Origin: Desulfatiglans sp.
GTDB taxonomy: Bacteria; Desulfobacterota; DSM-4660; Desulfatiglandales; HGW-15
NCBI GenBank assembly: GCA_012513605.1
Contig: JAAZBV010000009.1
Coordinates: 1-46,740, forward strand
Reading direction: 5' to 3'
Length of the DNA: 46,740 bases
Position 1 is the first letter of the stretch. Every line of letters starts with the position of its first letter. This document shows, in pieces, positions 8,503 through 15,656 of this stretch. Below the pieces are notes generated by a model. It ran no database searches. It was given only the letters and a program-made list of their open reading frames with translations, and was not told the origin of the DNA. The translations under genes were made by a program, and so were the position numbers.

Positions 8503-8883
8503 ATGGAAGCTGTGCAAAACATAACCAGAGCGTTGTCAAAAAGACAGATTGATACAATCACCCCTGTCTCCTCCTCTGCAAATATAAAAAACAGGGCCTT
8601 AAGCGCTGAGAATAACAGCAAAAAGGAACCGCAGGATATCAAGCTGTATATAGACTCTCTGAGTGATAAGATCAGCCGTATTGCAGAGACAATGGACAGT
8701 TATGTCCAATCTATACAGAGGGATCTGAAAATTAAGGTAGACGAGAATACCGGTAAAATAATTGTCAAAGTTATCTCAAGAGAAAATGGAAAGGTTATTA
8801 GAGAAATTCCCCCTGATGAACTGCTTGATCTTGCAGCCAGGATTGAAGAGATGACAGGCATCCTGTTTGATGAAAAGGTATAG
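8503..8883 (+). CDS. flaG: FlaG family protein, copy 2
   Basis: Paralogue of the gene at 7667. The last 70 residues line up without gaps, for example KIKVDENTGKIIVKVISR and GKVIREIPPDELLDL, and both end GVLFDQKV/GILFDEKV-like. The N-terminal 50 residues are unrelated. GGAAGGA lies 6 bases before the ATG. The two copies are separated by a terminator and a probable pseudogene, which suggests an old duplication with later insertion and decay. The receiver gene follows 42 bases on. Confidence 0.87.
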   Translation: MEAVQNITRALSKRQIDTITPVSSSANIKNRALSAENNSKKEPQDIKLYIDSLSDKISRIAETMDSYVQSIQRDLKIKVDENTGKIIVKVISRENGKVIREIPPDELLDLAARIEEMTGILFDEKV

Positions 8884-8925
8884 AAAAGAGAAACACTTAA
8901 TTAATTCTGCATAAGAGAAAAAAGT

Positions 8926-9585
8926 ATGAAACTGAGACTGTTAATTGTAGATGATGACAGAACATTACTATCTGCCCTGAAAACTGTTTTTGACCAGGAA
9001 AACGACGTAACTGTTTGTAATGATGGCAAAAAGGCAATTGATTTATGCAGAAATGAGAAGTTTGATCTTATAATTACTGACCTTATGATGCCGGGCGCCA
9101 ACGGGCTGGAGGTACTGACAGAAACCAGGAAGATCGATCCTGACTCTCTTGTTGTGCTTATAACAGGGTTTGCCTCACTTGAAACCGCTGTCCAGGCAAT
9201 AAGAGAAGGCGCCTATGACTATATTACCAAGCCTTTTAAGCTGGAAGAGATAAAGATCATTGTAAATAATGCCCGTGAAAAGATAAGGCTTATACGTGAA
9301 AATAAAAAACTGATAGATGATCTGAAAAATGCCTATGAGCAGTTAAATATGATGAAAAAACTGCTTGAGATAAACAGTGACAAATCCGAAGAGAATATTG
9401 AGGATGACAGACCGGTAATTGCGGGCAGCATGCTGCCCTTTTACTATTCAAGTACAGTGTCTAATGGGAAGACCTCAATACTGGACAATCTTGAACGGAT
9501 TTCAGACCTTAAAGAAAGAGGGTTATTGACAGGAAAGGAATTTGAGCTGTGCAAGTCGAAGCTATTCAACAGCATGGGACAGTAA
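8926..9585 (+). CDS. Response-regulator receiver protein with C-terminal SHOCT-like segment
   Basis: Residues 1-120 are a full receiver domain: LIVDDD near the start, ITDLMMPGANG with the phosphoacceptor Asp, LITGFAS, and TKPF with the conserved Lys. A coiled coil (residues 120-150) and a low-complexity linker follow. The last 35 residues (LERISDLKERGLLTGKEFEL) have the pattern of a SHOCT motif. There is no DNA-binding, ATPase or enzyme domain, so output is presumably by protein contact. It ends 20 bases before the preferred start of the HD-GYP gene, and the two receivers share the phrase DLMMPG. The Shine-Dalgarno signal is weak. Confidence 0.85.
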   Translation: MKLRLLIVDDDRTLLSALKTVFDQENDVTVCNDGKKAIDLCRNEKFDLIITDLMMPGANGLEVLTETRKIDPDSLVVLITGFASLETAVQAIREGAYDYITKPFKLEEIKIIVNNAREKIRLIRENKKLIDDLKNAYEQLNMMKKLLEINSDKSEENIEDDRPVIAGSMLPFYYSSTVSNGKTSILDNLERISDLKERGLLTGKEFELCKSKLFNSMGQ

Positions 9586-9605
9586 CTGAACAGGATTTCA
9601 ACACC

Positions 9606-11126
9606 ATGCGTGTAATGATTGTTGATGATGATCCAATGGTCGGTGAGACACTGGGCATGTTCTTTGAACATCTCAATTTCAAAAACATCACCATCCTGGA
9701 CAGGGGTGAAAAGGCCCTGGAGGAGATCGACCGCGGTTCATTTGACTATATATTCATGGACCTTATGATGCCGGGCATTGGCGGCCTTGAAACACTCAAG
9801 CTCATACATGAAAACCATCAGTTGACAAATGTGATAATCATGACCGGTTACCCAACAATGGAGACTGTGATTGATGCAATGCGCAGCGGGGCATCAGACT
9901 TTCTGGTAAAACCATTTCGTCTTCAGGATATCAAGATCATCCTGGAAAGGATCAATCGTTTAAAAATCCTTATGGAAAACAACTGGAGGCTTAATCAGGA
10001 GCTGGAACAGAAACAGGAGGTGGAAAAGCTCAATATTGAACTCCAGAAAAGAATCAGGTCCCAGACACTCATGTATGACATTGTTGATTCACTTTCTAGG
10101 ATCAACAGAACAGAAGAGCTTTACAGGTTTATCATCAATAAAAGTATAGAGATATGTCAGGCAAAAAAGGCATGTTTTCTTATCCGGGACAATGACAGGG
10201 CAAGCAGTTATATCATGCTCTCACAAAAGGGGCTTAATAATGGCGGCCCTGGCAAACGCATCTCAACAGGCATTGAAAAATTTGAGGAAAGCATCACGAG
10301 GCGCCTCTTTGAAAAATGCTTTGGATTAACCCCTGATATGTATAATAGCAGCGGAATACCGGACAGCAATTATATATCCATCCCTTTCAATATCAGAAAT
10401 GAACCCTTCGGTCTTCTTTTGCTTGGTGAAAAGGAGGGTAAAACCGGGTTTGATTCTGATGATCAGTTCATACTCAGGTTTATGGCTGAAAGAACAGCCC
10501 TGAACATAGAAAATATGGCACTGTATGACAACCTTATGCAAAACCTTATGGCATCAATGATGTCACTTGTGGGGGCTATTGAGGCGAAAGATATATATAC
10601 ACGTCAGCACTCTTCGCGTGTAACAAAATATGCTGTTGAGATAGCAAAGGTAATGGGCTGCTCTGATGATGATCTGCACAGACTAAGGACATGCGGCCCT
10701 CTTCATGATATAGGAAAGATTGGCATAGATGACAGCATCCTGAACAAGAAGACAAGACTCACAGGAATGGAATATGACAAGATAAAAACACATCCCTTAA
10801 TTGGGGTAAACATTGTTTCACCCCTAATGCTGGATAAAGAGGAGCTTGCCATTATTAGAAACCACCATGAAAGATGGGATGGCAAAGGTTATCCTGATGG
10901 CCTTAAAGCTACAGAGATACCCGTTTTATCAAGAATTCTTATTGTTGCTGACAGTTTTGATGCAATGAGTTCAGACAGGGCATACAGAAAGGCGATTCCA
11001 ATTGATAAATGTATTGAAGAGCTTATACAGAACAAAGGCACACAGTTTGACCCGGATGTTGTGGATGCATCAATCAGTATATTTAGAGAATATCCTGCGC
11101 AGGAGAAAATCAGTATGGCGGTCTAA
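9606..11126 (+). CDS. Receiver-GAF-HD-GYP protein, predicted c-di-GMP phosphodiesterase
   Basis: Predicted to degrade cyclic di-GMP under phosphorelay control (RpfG-like). Residues 1-120 are a receiver (MIVDDDPMVG, FMDLMMPGIGG, MTGYPT, VKPF). A coiled coil spans 120-160, a GAF-like sensor domain 165-315, and HD-GYP about 325-490. The metal-binding LHDIGKIGID and the HHERWDGKGYPDG signature are both intact, so activity is expected. A GTG at 9549 with AAGGAA upstream would overlap the preceding gene by 37 bases and add 19 residues; the ATG at 9606 is preferred because receivers normally start just before this motif. A PilZ-type protein follows 134 bases downstream, after a weak hairpin at 11128-11140. 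Confidence 0.92.
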   Translation: MRVMIVDDDPMVGETLGMFFEHLNFKNITILDRGEKALEEIDRGSFDYIFMDLMMPGIGGLETLKLIHENHQLTNVIIMTGYPTMETVIDAMRSGASDFLVKPFRLQDIKIILERINRLKILMENNWRLNQELEQKQEVEKLNIELQKRIRSQTLMYDIVDSLSRINRTEELYRFIINKSIEICQAKKACFLIRDNDRASSYIMLSQKGLNNGGPGKRISTGIEKFEESITRRLFEKCFGLTPDMYNSSGIPDSNYISIPFNIRNEPFGLLLLGEKEGKTGFDSDDQFILRFMAERTALNIENMALYDNLMQNLMASMMSLVGAIEAKDIYTRQHSSRVTKYAVEIAKVMGCSDDDLHRLRTCGPLHDIGKIGIDDSILNKKTRLTGMEYDKIKTHPLIGVNIVSPLMLDKEELAIIRNHHERWDGKGYPDGLKATEIPVLSRILIVADSFDAMSSDRAYRKAIPIDKCIEELIQNKGTQFDPDVVDASISIFREYPAQEKISMAV

Positions 11127-11260
11127 GGGTCTCGTAGACCATTTTTCACTTATTACTTTTCAAACCATAACTGTTTTTACTTTTCATTCATTTAAAAAAT
11201 ATAATATACTTCAAAAAATTTATATCTATTCAATTTAAACAATATCAGGAGCCAGGTCGA

Positions 11261-11824
11261 ATGGCGGAAATAAACAAACGCGATCATTTCAGGGTTGAGA
11301 TAACAGTCCCGGTTAAATGGAAATTACTCTCAAAGGATGAGATAGAGAGGGTGAAAAATGGCATGGGCAACACCCTGTTTAAACAGAGCAGCATCCCCAG
11401 TCCGATTGACGCATTTCTTGAGGAAACCACAAAGGGTTCAAAAGATGAACAACTTTTTCAGGCCCTAAAACTCCTGAATAACAAGCTTGACTATATTATC
11501 GAGCAGATGTTATCCAGGCCGCCATGCGAGTCAGAAGGACAAGACAATATAATTGAGATAAGCGCCTCAGGATTGAAATTTGTATCAGAAGAGGAATTTG
11601 AAGAGGGCGCCCTCTTAAAAATGGAAATGGTTATGCCTGCTGCTATCCAGTACAATATTGAATTGATAACAGAGATACTGAGGGCAGCAAAAAAGAGGGA
11701 TAAAATCATATATGCGACCAGGATAGTCTGCATAAATGATGATGCCCATGATTCAATTATAAAAATGGTCTTTCAGAAACAGAGAGTAGATATAAGAAAC
11801 CGAAAATCCCCGGAGGAGAAATAA
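11261..11824 (+). CDS. PilZ-type c-di-GMP-binding protein with helical insertion
   Basis: Probable cyclic di-GMP effector. The N-terminus has RDHFR (Arg7 and Arg11 of the RxxxR motif) followed by a beta strand (VEITVPVKW). The second PilZ motif appears as EISASG at 99-104, with Glu replacing the usual Asp/Asn of DxSxxG. Between these lies about 60 residues of mostly helical sequence, longer than in a minimal PilZ domain. The 187-residue protein lacks a signal peptide or membrane segment. AGGAG lies 9 bases before the ATG and TATAAT at 11200-11205 could be a -10 box. The stop is 2 bases from the start of the next gene, so the two are probably co-translated. Confidence 0.75.
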   Translation: MAEINKRDHFRVEITVPVKWKLLSKDEIERVKNGMGNTLFKQSSIPSPIDAFLEETTKGSKDEQLFQALKLLNNKLDYIIEQMLSRPPCESEGQDNIIEISASGLKFVSEEEFEEGALLKMEMVMPAAIQYNIELITEILRAAKKRDKIIYATRIVCINDDAHDSIIKMVFQKQRVDIRNRKSPEEK

Positions 11825-11826
11825 CC

Positions 11827-12543
11827 ATGGAACTCTCTTTCAAGAACCTGATTGAGCTGTATAAACTTGCCTCACTTGGAAAGGTAACAGGCGGTCTGAT
11901 ACACAATATTAACGGCCCTTTACAGAATATCGGCCTTGACCTTGAGATGACTCAGTATATGCTTAAAAAAGAGGCAGAGGCTCACGGTGGCAAAGAAAGC
12001 AGTATTATTCCAAGGCTCAGGCGTATTGAAGAAGAGCTGGAGCGTCTGAATGCAATGATAAAAACATCATCCAGCAGGATCACGCATGAGGATAAAAATT
12101 TTCTAAACTTCAATGAATATCTTGAGCAGGAGCTGTTTTTTTTAAATACAAATCTCTATTACAAGCATAATGTGGAGACAACCCTTGACCTGTCAGAAGA
12201 GCCTCCTGTTATTAAAAGCTTACCTCACGATTCAGTTTTAGCATTTGGCTGGCTTCTTCAAAGTGTGATAGAAGAGATAGAGAGGGTCAAGGGAAAAACC
12301 CTCCATATCAGGGCATTAGAAAATAATGGTTTTTATGAGATTACAATAGTTACAGAACTGAATGATCTTGTTGGCAGGGTGAGTAAGATAATCCAGAAAA
12401 CAGATTTTTCATCTGACAGGCTCACTGCCCCTGAAAATGAAACAGATATTATGCTGATATTAAAGGTATTTCACTCTGATGGAGTAATCATCAAAACCGG
12501 AAAAGGTCAATCAGCCGATATTAATATCTGTTTTCCTCTATAG
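11827..12543 (+). CDS. Histidine-kinase-like protein with degenerate ATPase domain
   Basis: Residues of about 10-75 form a HisKA-like helical hairpin with LASLGKVTGGLIHNINGPL, where His26 is the candidate phosphorylated residue. The C-terminal 120 residues have the outline of a HATPase fold (ending ILKVFHSDG then DINICFPL), but I see no N-box Asn, no DxGxG and no second Gly-rich loop. It therefore probably cannot bind ATP and may act as a phosphotransfer or scaffold protein in the manner of ChpT or Spo0B. There is no sensor or transmembrane part. GGAGG lies 9 bases before the ATG. It directly follows the PilZ gene and meets the minus-strand block tail to tail (TAGCTA). Confidence 0.7.
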   Translation: MELSFKNLIELYKLASLGKVTGGLIHNINGPLQNIGLDLEMTQYMLKKEAEAHGGKESSIIPRLRRIEEELERLNAMIKTSSSRITHEDKNFLNFNEYLEQELFFLNTNLYYKHNVETTLDLSEEPPVIKSLPHDSVLAFGWLLQSVIEEIERVKGKTLHIRALENNGFYEITIVTELNDLVGRVSKIIQKTDFSSDRLTAPENETDIMLILKVFHSDGVIIKTGKGQSADINICFPL

Positions 12544-13011
12544 CTAAAGGTAATCACCCCTGCGAAAACGCTCTATCTCTGTACCCATTGTAACCGCAAT
12601 ATCAGAGATTACAGGTTTTAGCTTGTCAGGTATGCCTTCCATAGATGAGATGCCTTTAATATCAGAAAGTTTCTCATCAAGCTGATCAACAAGGGATGTG
12701 AGATCTTCAGCCGGTAAGGATGTATCTGCCAGCTTTCCTGCATAAAAATCAATAAGATCAAGTGTATCCTTAAGGGAATCCAGCAGCATTGTCTTTTCAT
12801 TTGAATCTGATTGCCCGTTCAGGGGTATCATGCCAGCTGGCCCGTTTATTATCTGAACCGGATTGATATTTAAGGGTAATACCCTTCCTGTTTCAGGACG
12901 GGAGGTCAACTGCTCCATAATCTGCTGGAAACTGCCAGTTTCACTATTCTGGCTCTTGTTTATCTTGCCCTGCTGTTCAATAAGTATTCTCTGGCCTTCA
13001 TCGATTCTCAT
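12544..13011 (-). CDS. Hypothetical protein at the end of the chemotaxis block
   Basis: A 155-residue soluble, acidic, mostly helical protein that I do not recognise. The first 60 residues are Gln/Asn-rich and look disordered. Residues 70-155 look like a helical bundle, ending EIERFRRGDYL. AAGGAG lies 7 bases before the ATG, so translation is well supported. It is last in the leftward cheZ-cheY direction and its stop abuts the stop of the plus-strand kinase-like gene. A flagellar or chemotaxis accessory role is suggested only by position. Confidence 0.75.
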   Translation of the reverse strand: MRIDEGQRILIEQQGKINKSQNSETGSFQQIMEQLTSRPETGRVLPLNINPVQIINGPAGMIPLNGQSDSNEKTMLLDSLKDTLDLIDFYAGKLADTSLPAEDLTSLVDQLDEKLSDIKGISSMEGIPDKLKPVISDIAVTMGTEIERFRRGDYL

Positions 13012-13050
13012 TTTCCAACTCCTTTTCCGGTTTAGACAACCAAATAGAAA

Positions 13051-13239
13051 TCATACCCAGTAGTATAATCTCTTTTTATATGAATTACATTTTTCATTTG
13101 CAATAAGCTTGCCATAGACCGGATAATCATAAACCGATAATGCACTGCACTTAAAGGTCAGCGATTTACTCTTTGTATTCAGTATGTTATAAATATTTTC
13201 AATCATTTTATCTATAATATTAAATAGACTGAACATCAT
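13051..13239 (-). CDS. Possible small protein between cheY and the 155-residue gene
   Basis: A 62-codon frame with paired ATGs and a purine-rich GGGAAAAAGAG just upstream. The translation is Lys/Tyr/Asn-rich, lacks a clear domain, and resembles nothing I know. It fills an otherwise empty 285-base gap on the strand of the neighbouring genes. It could equally be non-coding A+T-rich sequence. Confidence 0.22.
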   Translation of the reverse strand: MMFSLFNIIDKMIENIYNILNTKSKSLTFKCSALSVYDYPVYGKLIANEKCNSYKKRLYYWV

Positions 13240-13296
13240 CTCTTTTTCCCTGGAAAAGGAATATTCTTCCCATCCTGAGGATAATAATTTCCCCTC

Positions 13297-13674
13297 TTAG
13301 AATATCTTTTCCAGTTTTGCGCTGAAGGTTTCAGGGGTAAAGGGTTTTACTATGTAATTGCTTACGCCAGCCTGAACAGCCTGCACAACATTTTCCTTCT
13401 GCCCCTCAGCAGTCACCATAAGGAAAGGGGTACTTTTGAGTTTTTCATCTGCCCTTACCGCCTTTAAGAGGTCAAGCCCTGTCATATTGGGCATATTCCA
13501 GTCAGAAACGATCAGGCCGATCTTTTCTTTCTGTAGCTCCTTTAGCGCCATATTGCCATCTTCAGCCTCGATTATATCGTTAAAACCGAGTTGCTTGAGC
13601 ACACCTTTAACAATTCGTCTCATTGTTGCGAAGTCATCAACCACTAATACCTTGATCGAAGTATCAAATCCCAT
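13297..13674 (-). CDS. cheY: Chemotaxis response regulator CheY
   Basis: Single-domain receiver of 125 residues that carries the signal from CheA to the flagellar motor switch. All key residues are present: Asp13-Asp14 for Mg2+, phosphoacceptor Asp58 in VSDWNMPNMTG, Thr88 in MVTAEG, Tyr107 and Lys110 in YIVKPF. The sequence DWNMPNMTG is typical of true CheY rather than of generic receivers. GGAGGAAAC precedes the ATG. It lies downstream of cheZ on the same strand, a natural pairing of the signal and its phosphatase. Confidence 0.95.
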   Translation of the reverse strand: MGFDTSIKVLVVDDFATMRRIVKGVLKQLGFNDIIEAEDGNMALKELQKEKIGLIVSDWNMPNMTGLDLLKAVRADEKLKSTPFLMVTAEGQKENVVQAVQAGVSNYIVKPFTPETFSAKLEKIF

Positions 13675-13706
13675 ATTGTTTCCTCCATTTTTCGCATATT
13701 ATATTG

Positions 13707-13730
13707 TAAAAAAGCCGTAAAGTCAGCTTT
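13707..13730 (-). terminator. Possible terminator between cheZ and cheY
   Basis: On the minus strand AAAGCTG pairs with CGGCTTT (7 bp including one T-G pair), followed by T residues. It is weaker than the other terminators here and may only reduce readthrough into cheY. Confidence 0.4.
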
Positions 13731-13746
13731 ATTGTGTTTATTTATC

Positions 13747-14838
13747 TTACATATTATTCAGGAGATCATCAATGGCCTTTTGATCAAGCCCCTCCCCCGA
13801 CCTTTGCGGACCTTTAAGTTCATACATGAATTCATCTACATCCTTATTCAATTCCTCATATGTTATTTCGGGGTCTTCCTTGTATTTCTTTAATTTTATT
13901 CCAAAAGATACAATCAATTCCTCAATTTTTATCTCCATTGACCTGACAAGCCTGATAATACGCTGGATGCGCTGACCCACAAGATCCTGGAAACTCAATG
14001 GCTCCATCATGGTAAGCGACCGATTTTCCATCTCTTTCAGGAAAGATACCTGGTCTTGAATCGTCTCTATGGCCTCCTCAAGGCTCAGCCCCATGCAGAT
14101 ATTTCCATCTCCATCACTATTTTTTGTTAAAATCTGCTCAAGAAGCCTGTATTGGGTATTGGCAGCCTCCATCTGTGCCTCATTGATATCCATTATCTTC
14201 ATGGTGCTTTCTTCAAGGGTCTCATTTATCCCTTCAAGCTGGTTACTTGCCTCAGGTATATCCTTTGATGCTATCTCTACTATATCAGGTTCTATCCTTG
14301 TCTGGATATCTTTTCTGAAATCAATCAGCTCCTTGGCAATCCCCTTTATCTTATCTGAAAACTCCATGGTAAGTAACTCAAAAAACTCGCCCTTTTTCAG
14401 TTTATTTATAACATCCTTGAGTTTTTCAGTCTCATCAGAGGTCAGACTCTGGGCACTCCCGGAAGAGGTAATACTCTCAACGGTTGTTTCCATTATCCTG
14501 CTTCCGTTCATATATCGCCTGCACAGATATTTTCTACCTGATGGGTCAATACCGGAAATAAGGCTGTTTGGAAGCTCTTCTGTATTAAAGAGTATCTGAT
14601 AGTCGCTTGCATTAAATGCCATGCCTGATTTCAGGACAATAAAGTAGGGTTTTAACTCCTCTCTATTCTTTATCCCCTTTACCGGAAAAATTCGCCCATC
14701 AAATTCCATATAGTCATTGTCATCTGTTCCTGAGACAACCCTGGCCTTATACCTTGTTATTATCTGTTCAATCTCATGTGTATCAAAAGCAAGTCTTTCT
14801 GTCGAACCATCAAGGTCACCCATTAACACATTTCCCAT
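13747..14838 (-). CDS. cheZ: Chemotaxis phosphatase CheZ, with N-terminal extension
   Basis: Speeds dephosphorylation of CheY-P. The catalytic segment LSFQDLVGQRIQRI keeps the Asp and Gln that act on CheY. Long helices from about residue 140 to 340 form the four-helix bundle. The C-terminus QKAIDDLLNNM matches the CheY-binding tail seen in other CheZ proteins after a flexible Gly/Ser linker. At 363 residues it is about 150 longer than E. coli CheZ (214). The extra 130 N-terminal residues (with EFDGRIFPVKG and GRKYLCRRYMNG) look like a small beta-rich domain that I cannot name. GGAGGG lies before the ATG. Confidence 0.88.
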   Translation of the reverse strand: MGNVLMGDLDGSTERLAFDTHEIEQIITRYKARVVSGTDDNDYMEFDGRIFPVKGIKNREELKPYFIVLKSGMAFNASDYQILFNTEELPNSLISGIDPSGRKYLCRRYMNGSRIMETTVESITSSGSAQSLTSDETEKLKDVINKLKKGEFFELLTMEFSDKIKGIAKELIDFRKDIQTRIEPDIVEIASKDIPEASNQLEGINETLEESTMKIMDINEAQMEAANTQYRLLEQILTKNSDGDGNICMGLSLEEAIETIQDQVSFLKEMENRSLTMMEPLSFQDLVGQRIQRIIRLVRSMEIKIEELIVSFGIKLKKYKEDPEITYEELNKDVDEFMYELKGPQRSGEGLDQKAIDDLLNNM

Positions 14839-14889
14839 TAGAATACCCTCCGCCCGATAATCAATTCAAAAAATATCTGCATCATTACA

Positions 14890-14906
14890 AAGCAAGATAC
14901 ATACCA
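14890..14906 (-). promoter_or_regulatory. Candidate sigma-54 promoter of cheZ
   Basis: On the minus strand TTGGTATGTATCTTGCT has GG and GC separated by exactly 10 bases and a good TTGCT -12 element. It lies about 55 bases before cheZ, immediately after the terminator of the preceding operon. Confidence 0.42.
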
Positions 14907-14931
14907 AAAAGGCAGCCACATGCCTTTTTTT
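14906..14931. terminator. Bidirectional terminator between the chemotaxis operon and cheZ
   Basis: AAAAAGGCA pairs with TGCCTTTTT (9 bp) around a 6-base loop, with T-runs on both strands. On the minus strand it closes the long operon that ends with the exported protein at 14985. Confidence 0.75.
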
Positions 14932-14984
14932 ATATCCAATTAATTCAATGGCTTATAACCGGGTTACCATTATATTGTTCCATT

Positions 14985-15656
14985 CTATTTATCCGACTGA
15001 TTATTCAAACTGTTTCCGTCAAGTATCTGGACTTTTATTGGCTGAAAAATGACATTTCTGATAGGCAGGGTTACTTCCTGTTCAACTATATTTCTCTTTT
15101 CAAACTCATGAATCGCATGAACCGGGCGCAGGGTGATTAATATTTCAGCCCCTTTACCCTGCCCCATTGATGGCGCAGCATCAGTAAGGGCCTTTAAGTT
15201 ATTTTTTATGTATTTCAGACCATTTTCAGAGATCTTAGCGCCTATATAAGGGGTGGGTCTTGGGATAGCGGCATTGATATTAGAAACGCTTGTAAATCGT
15301 CCAATAGCGGCTGCGTCAACAGAATCAAGCCTTACATTCCAGATAACATCAGGATCATTAGAGATGGCGGTTATCCTCTCTTTTATCCTTTTTTTTTCAG
15401 AGATCAGGCTTTTTTTTGAAAATATCTCGGAAGGCTTATAGGAGGTATAGGATGGCCTGCCGCTGTTATAAGACAACTCCTCAATATCCTGATCTGAAGG
15501 GCTGTCACCGCTTATAAAAAAATAACAGCAGAATACAGTATCTTCATCCAGTTGGAATGCAGCGCTGGAAGGATGCGCTGACAGGAGTGTCAGGAGTAAG
15601 ATAAGGATAGATGCGGGTATGATATTTTTCCTGAACGAAGGAGAATTAAGATTCAT
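14985..15656 (-). CDS. Exported protein of unknown function
   Basis: 223 residues with a signal peptide: basic start, hydrophobic IIPASILILLLTLLSA and a likely cleavage near SSAAF. The mature part has no motif I recognise. It contains a Ser/Tyr-rich segment, a basic helical stretch (SEKKRIKERI) and beta-rich C-terminal sequence ending in a disordered tail. Its ATG overlaps the stop of the M23 peptidase gene (ATGA), so the two are translationally coupled and may act together in the periplasm. It is the last gene of the chemotaxis operon, before a bidirectional terminator. Confidence 0.82.
   Translation of the reverse strand: MNLNSPSFRKNIIPASILILLLTLLSAHPSSAAFQLDEDTVFCCYFFISGDSPSDQDIEELSYNSGRPSYTSYKPSEIFSKKSLISEKKRIKERITAISNDPDVIWNVRLDSVDAAAIGRFTSVSNINAAIPRPTPYIGAKISENGLKYIKNNLKALTDAAPSMGQGKGAEILITLRPVHAIHEFEKRNIVEQEVTLPIRNVIFQPIKVQILDGNSLNNQSDK

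Noticed and set aside
11002-11238. Plus-strand open frame overlapping the end of the HD-GYP gene
   Set aside because: Out-of-frame continuation across a conserved coding end into A+T-rich spacer, with no start signal.
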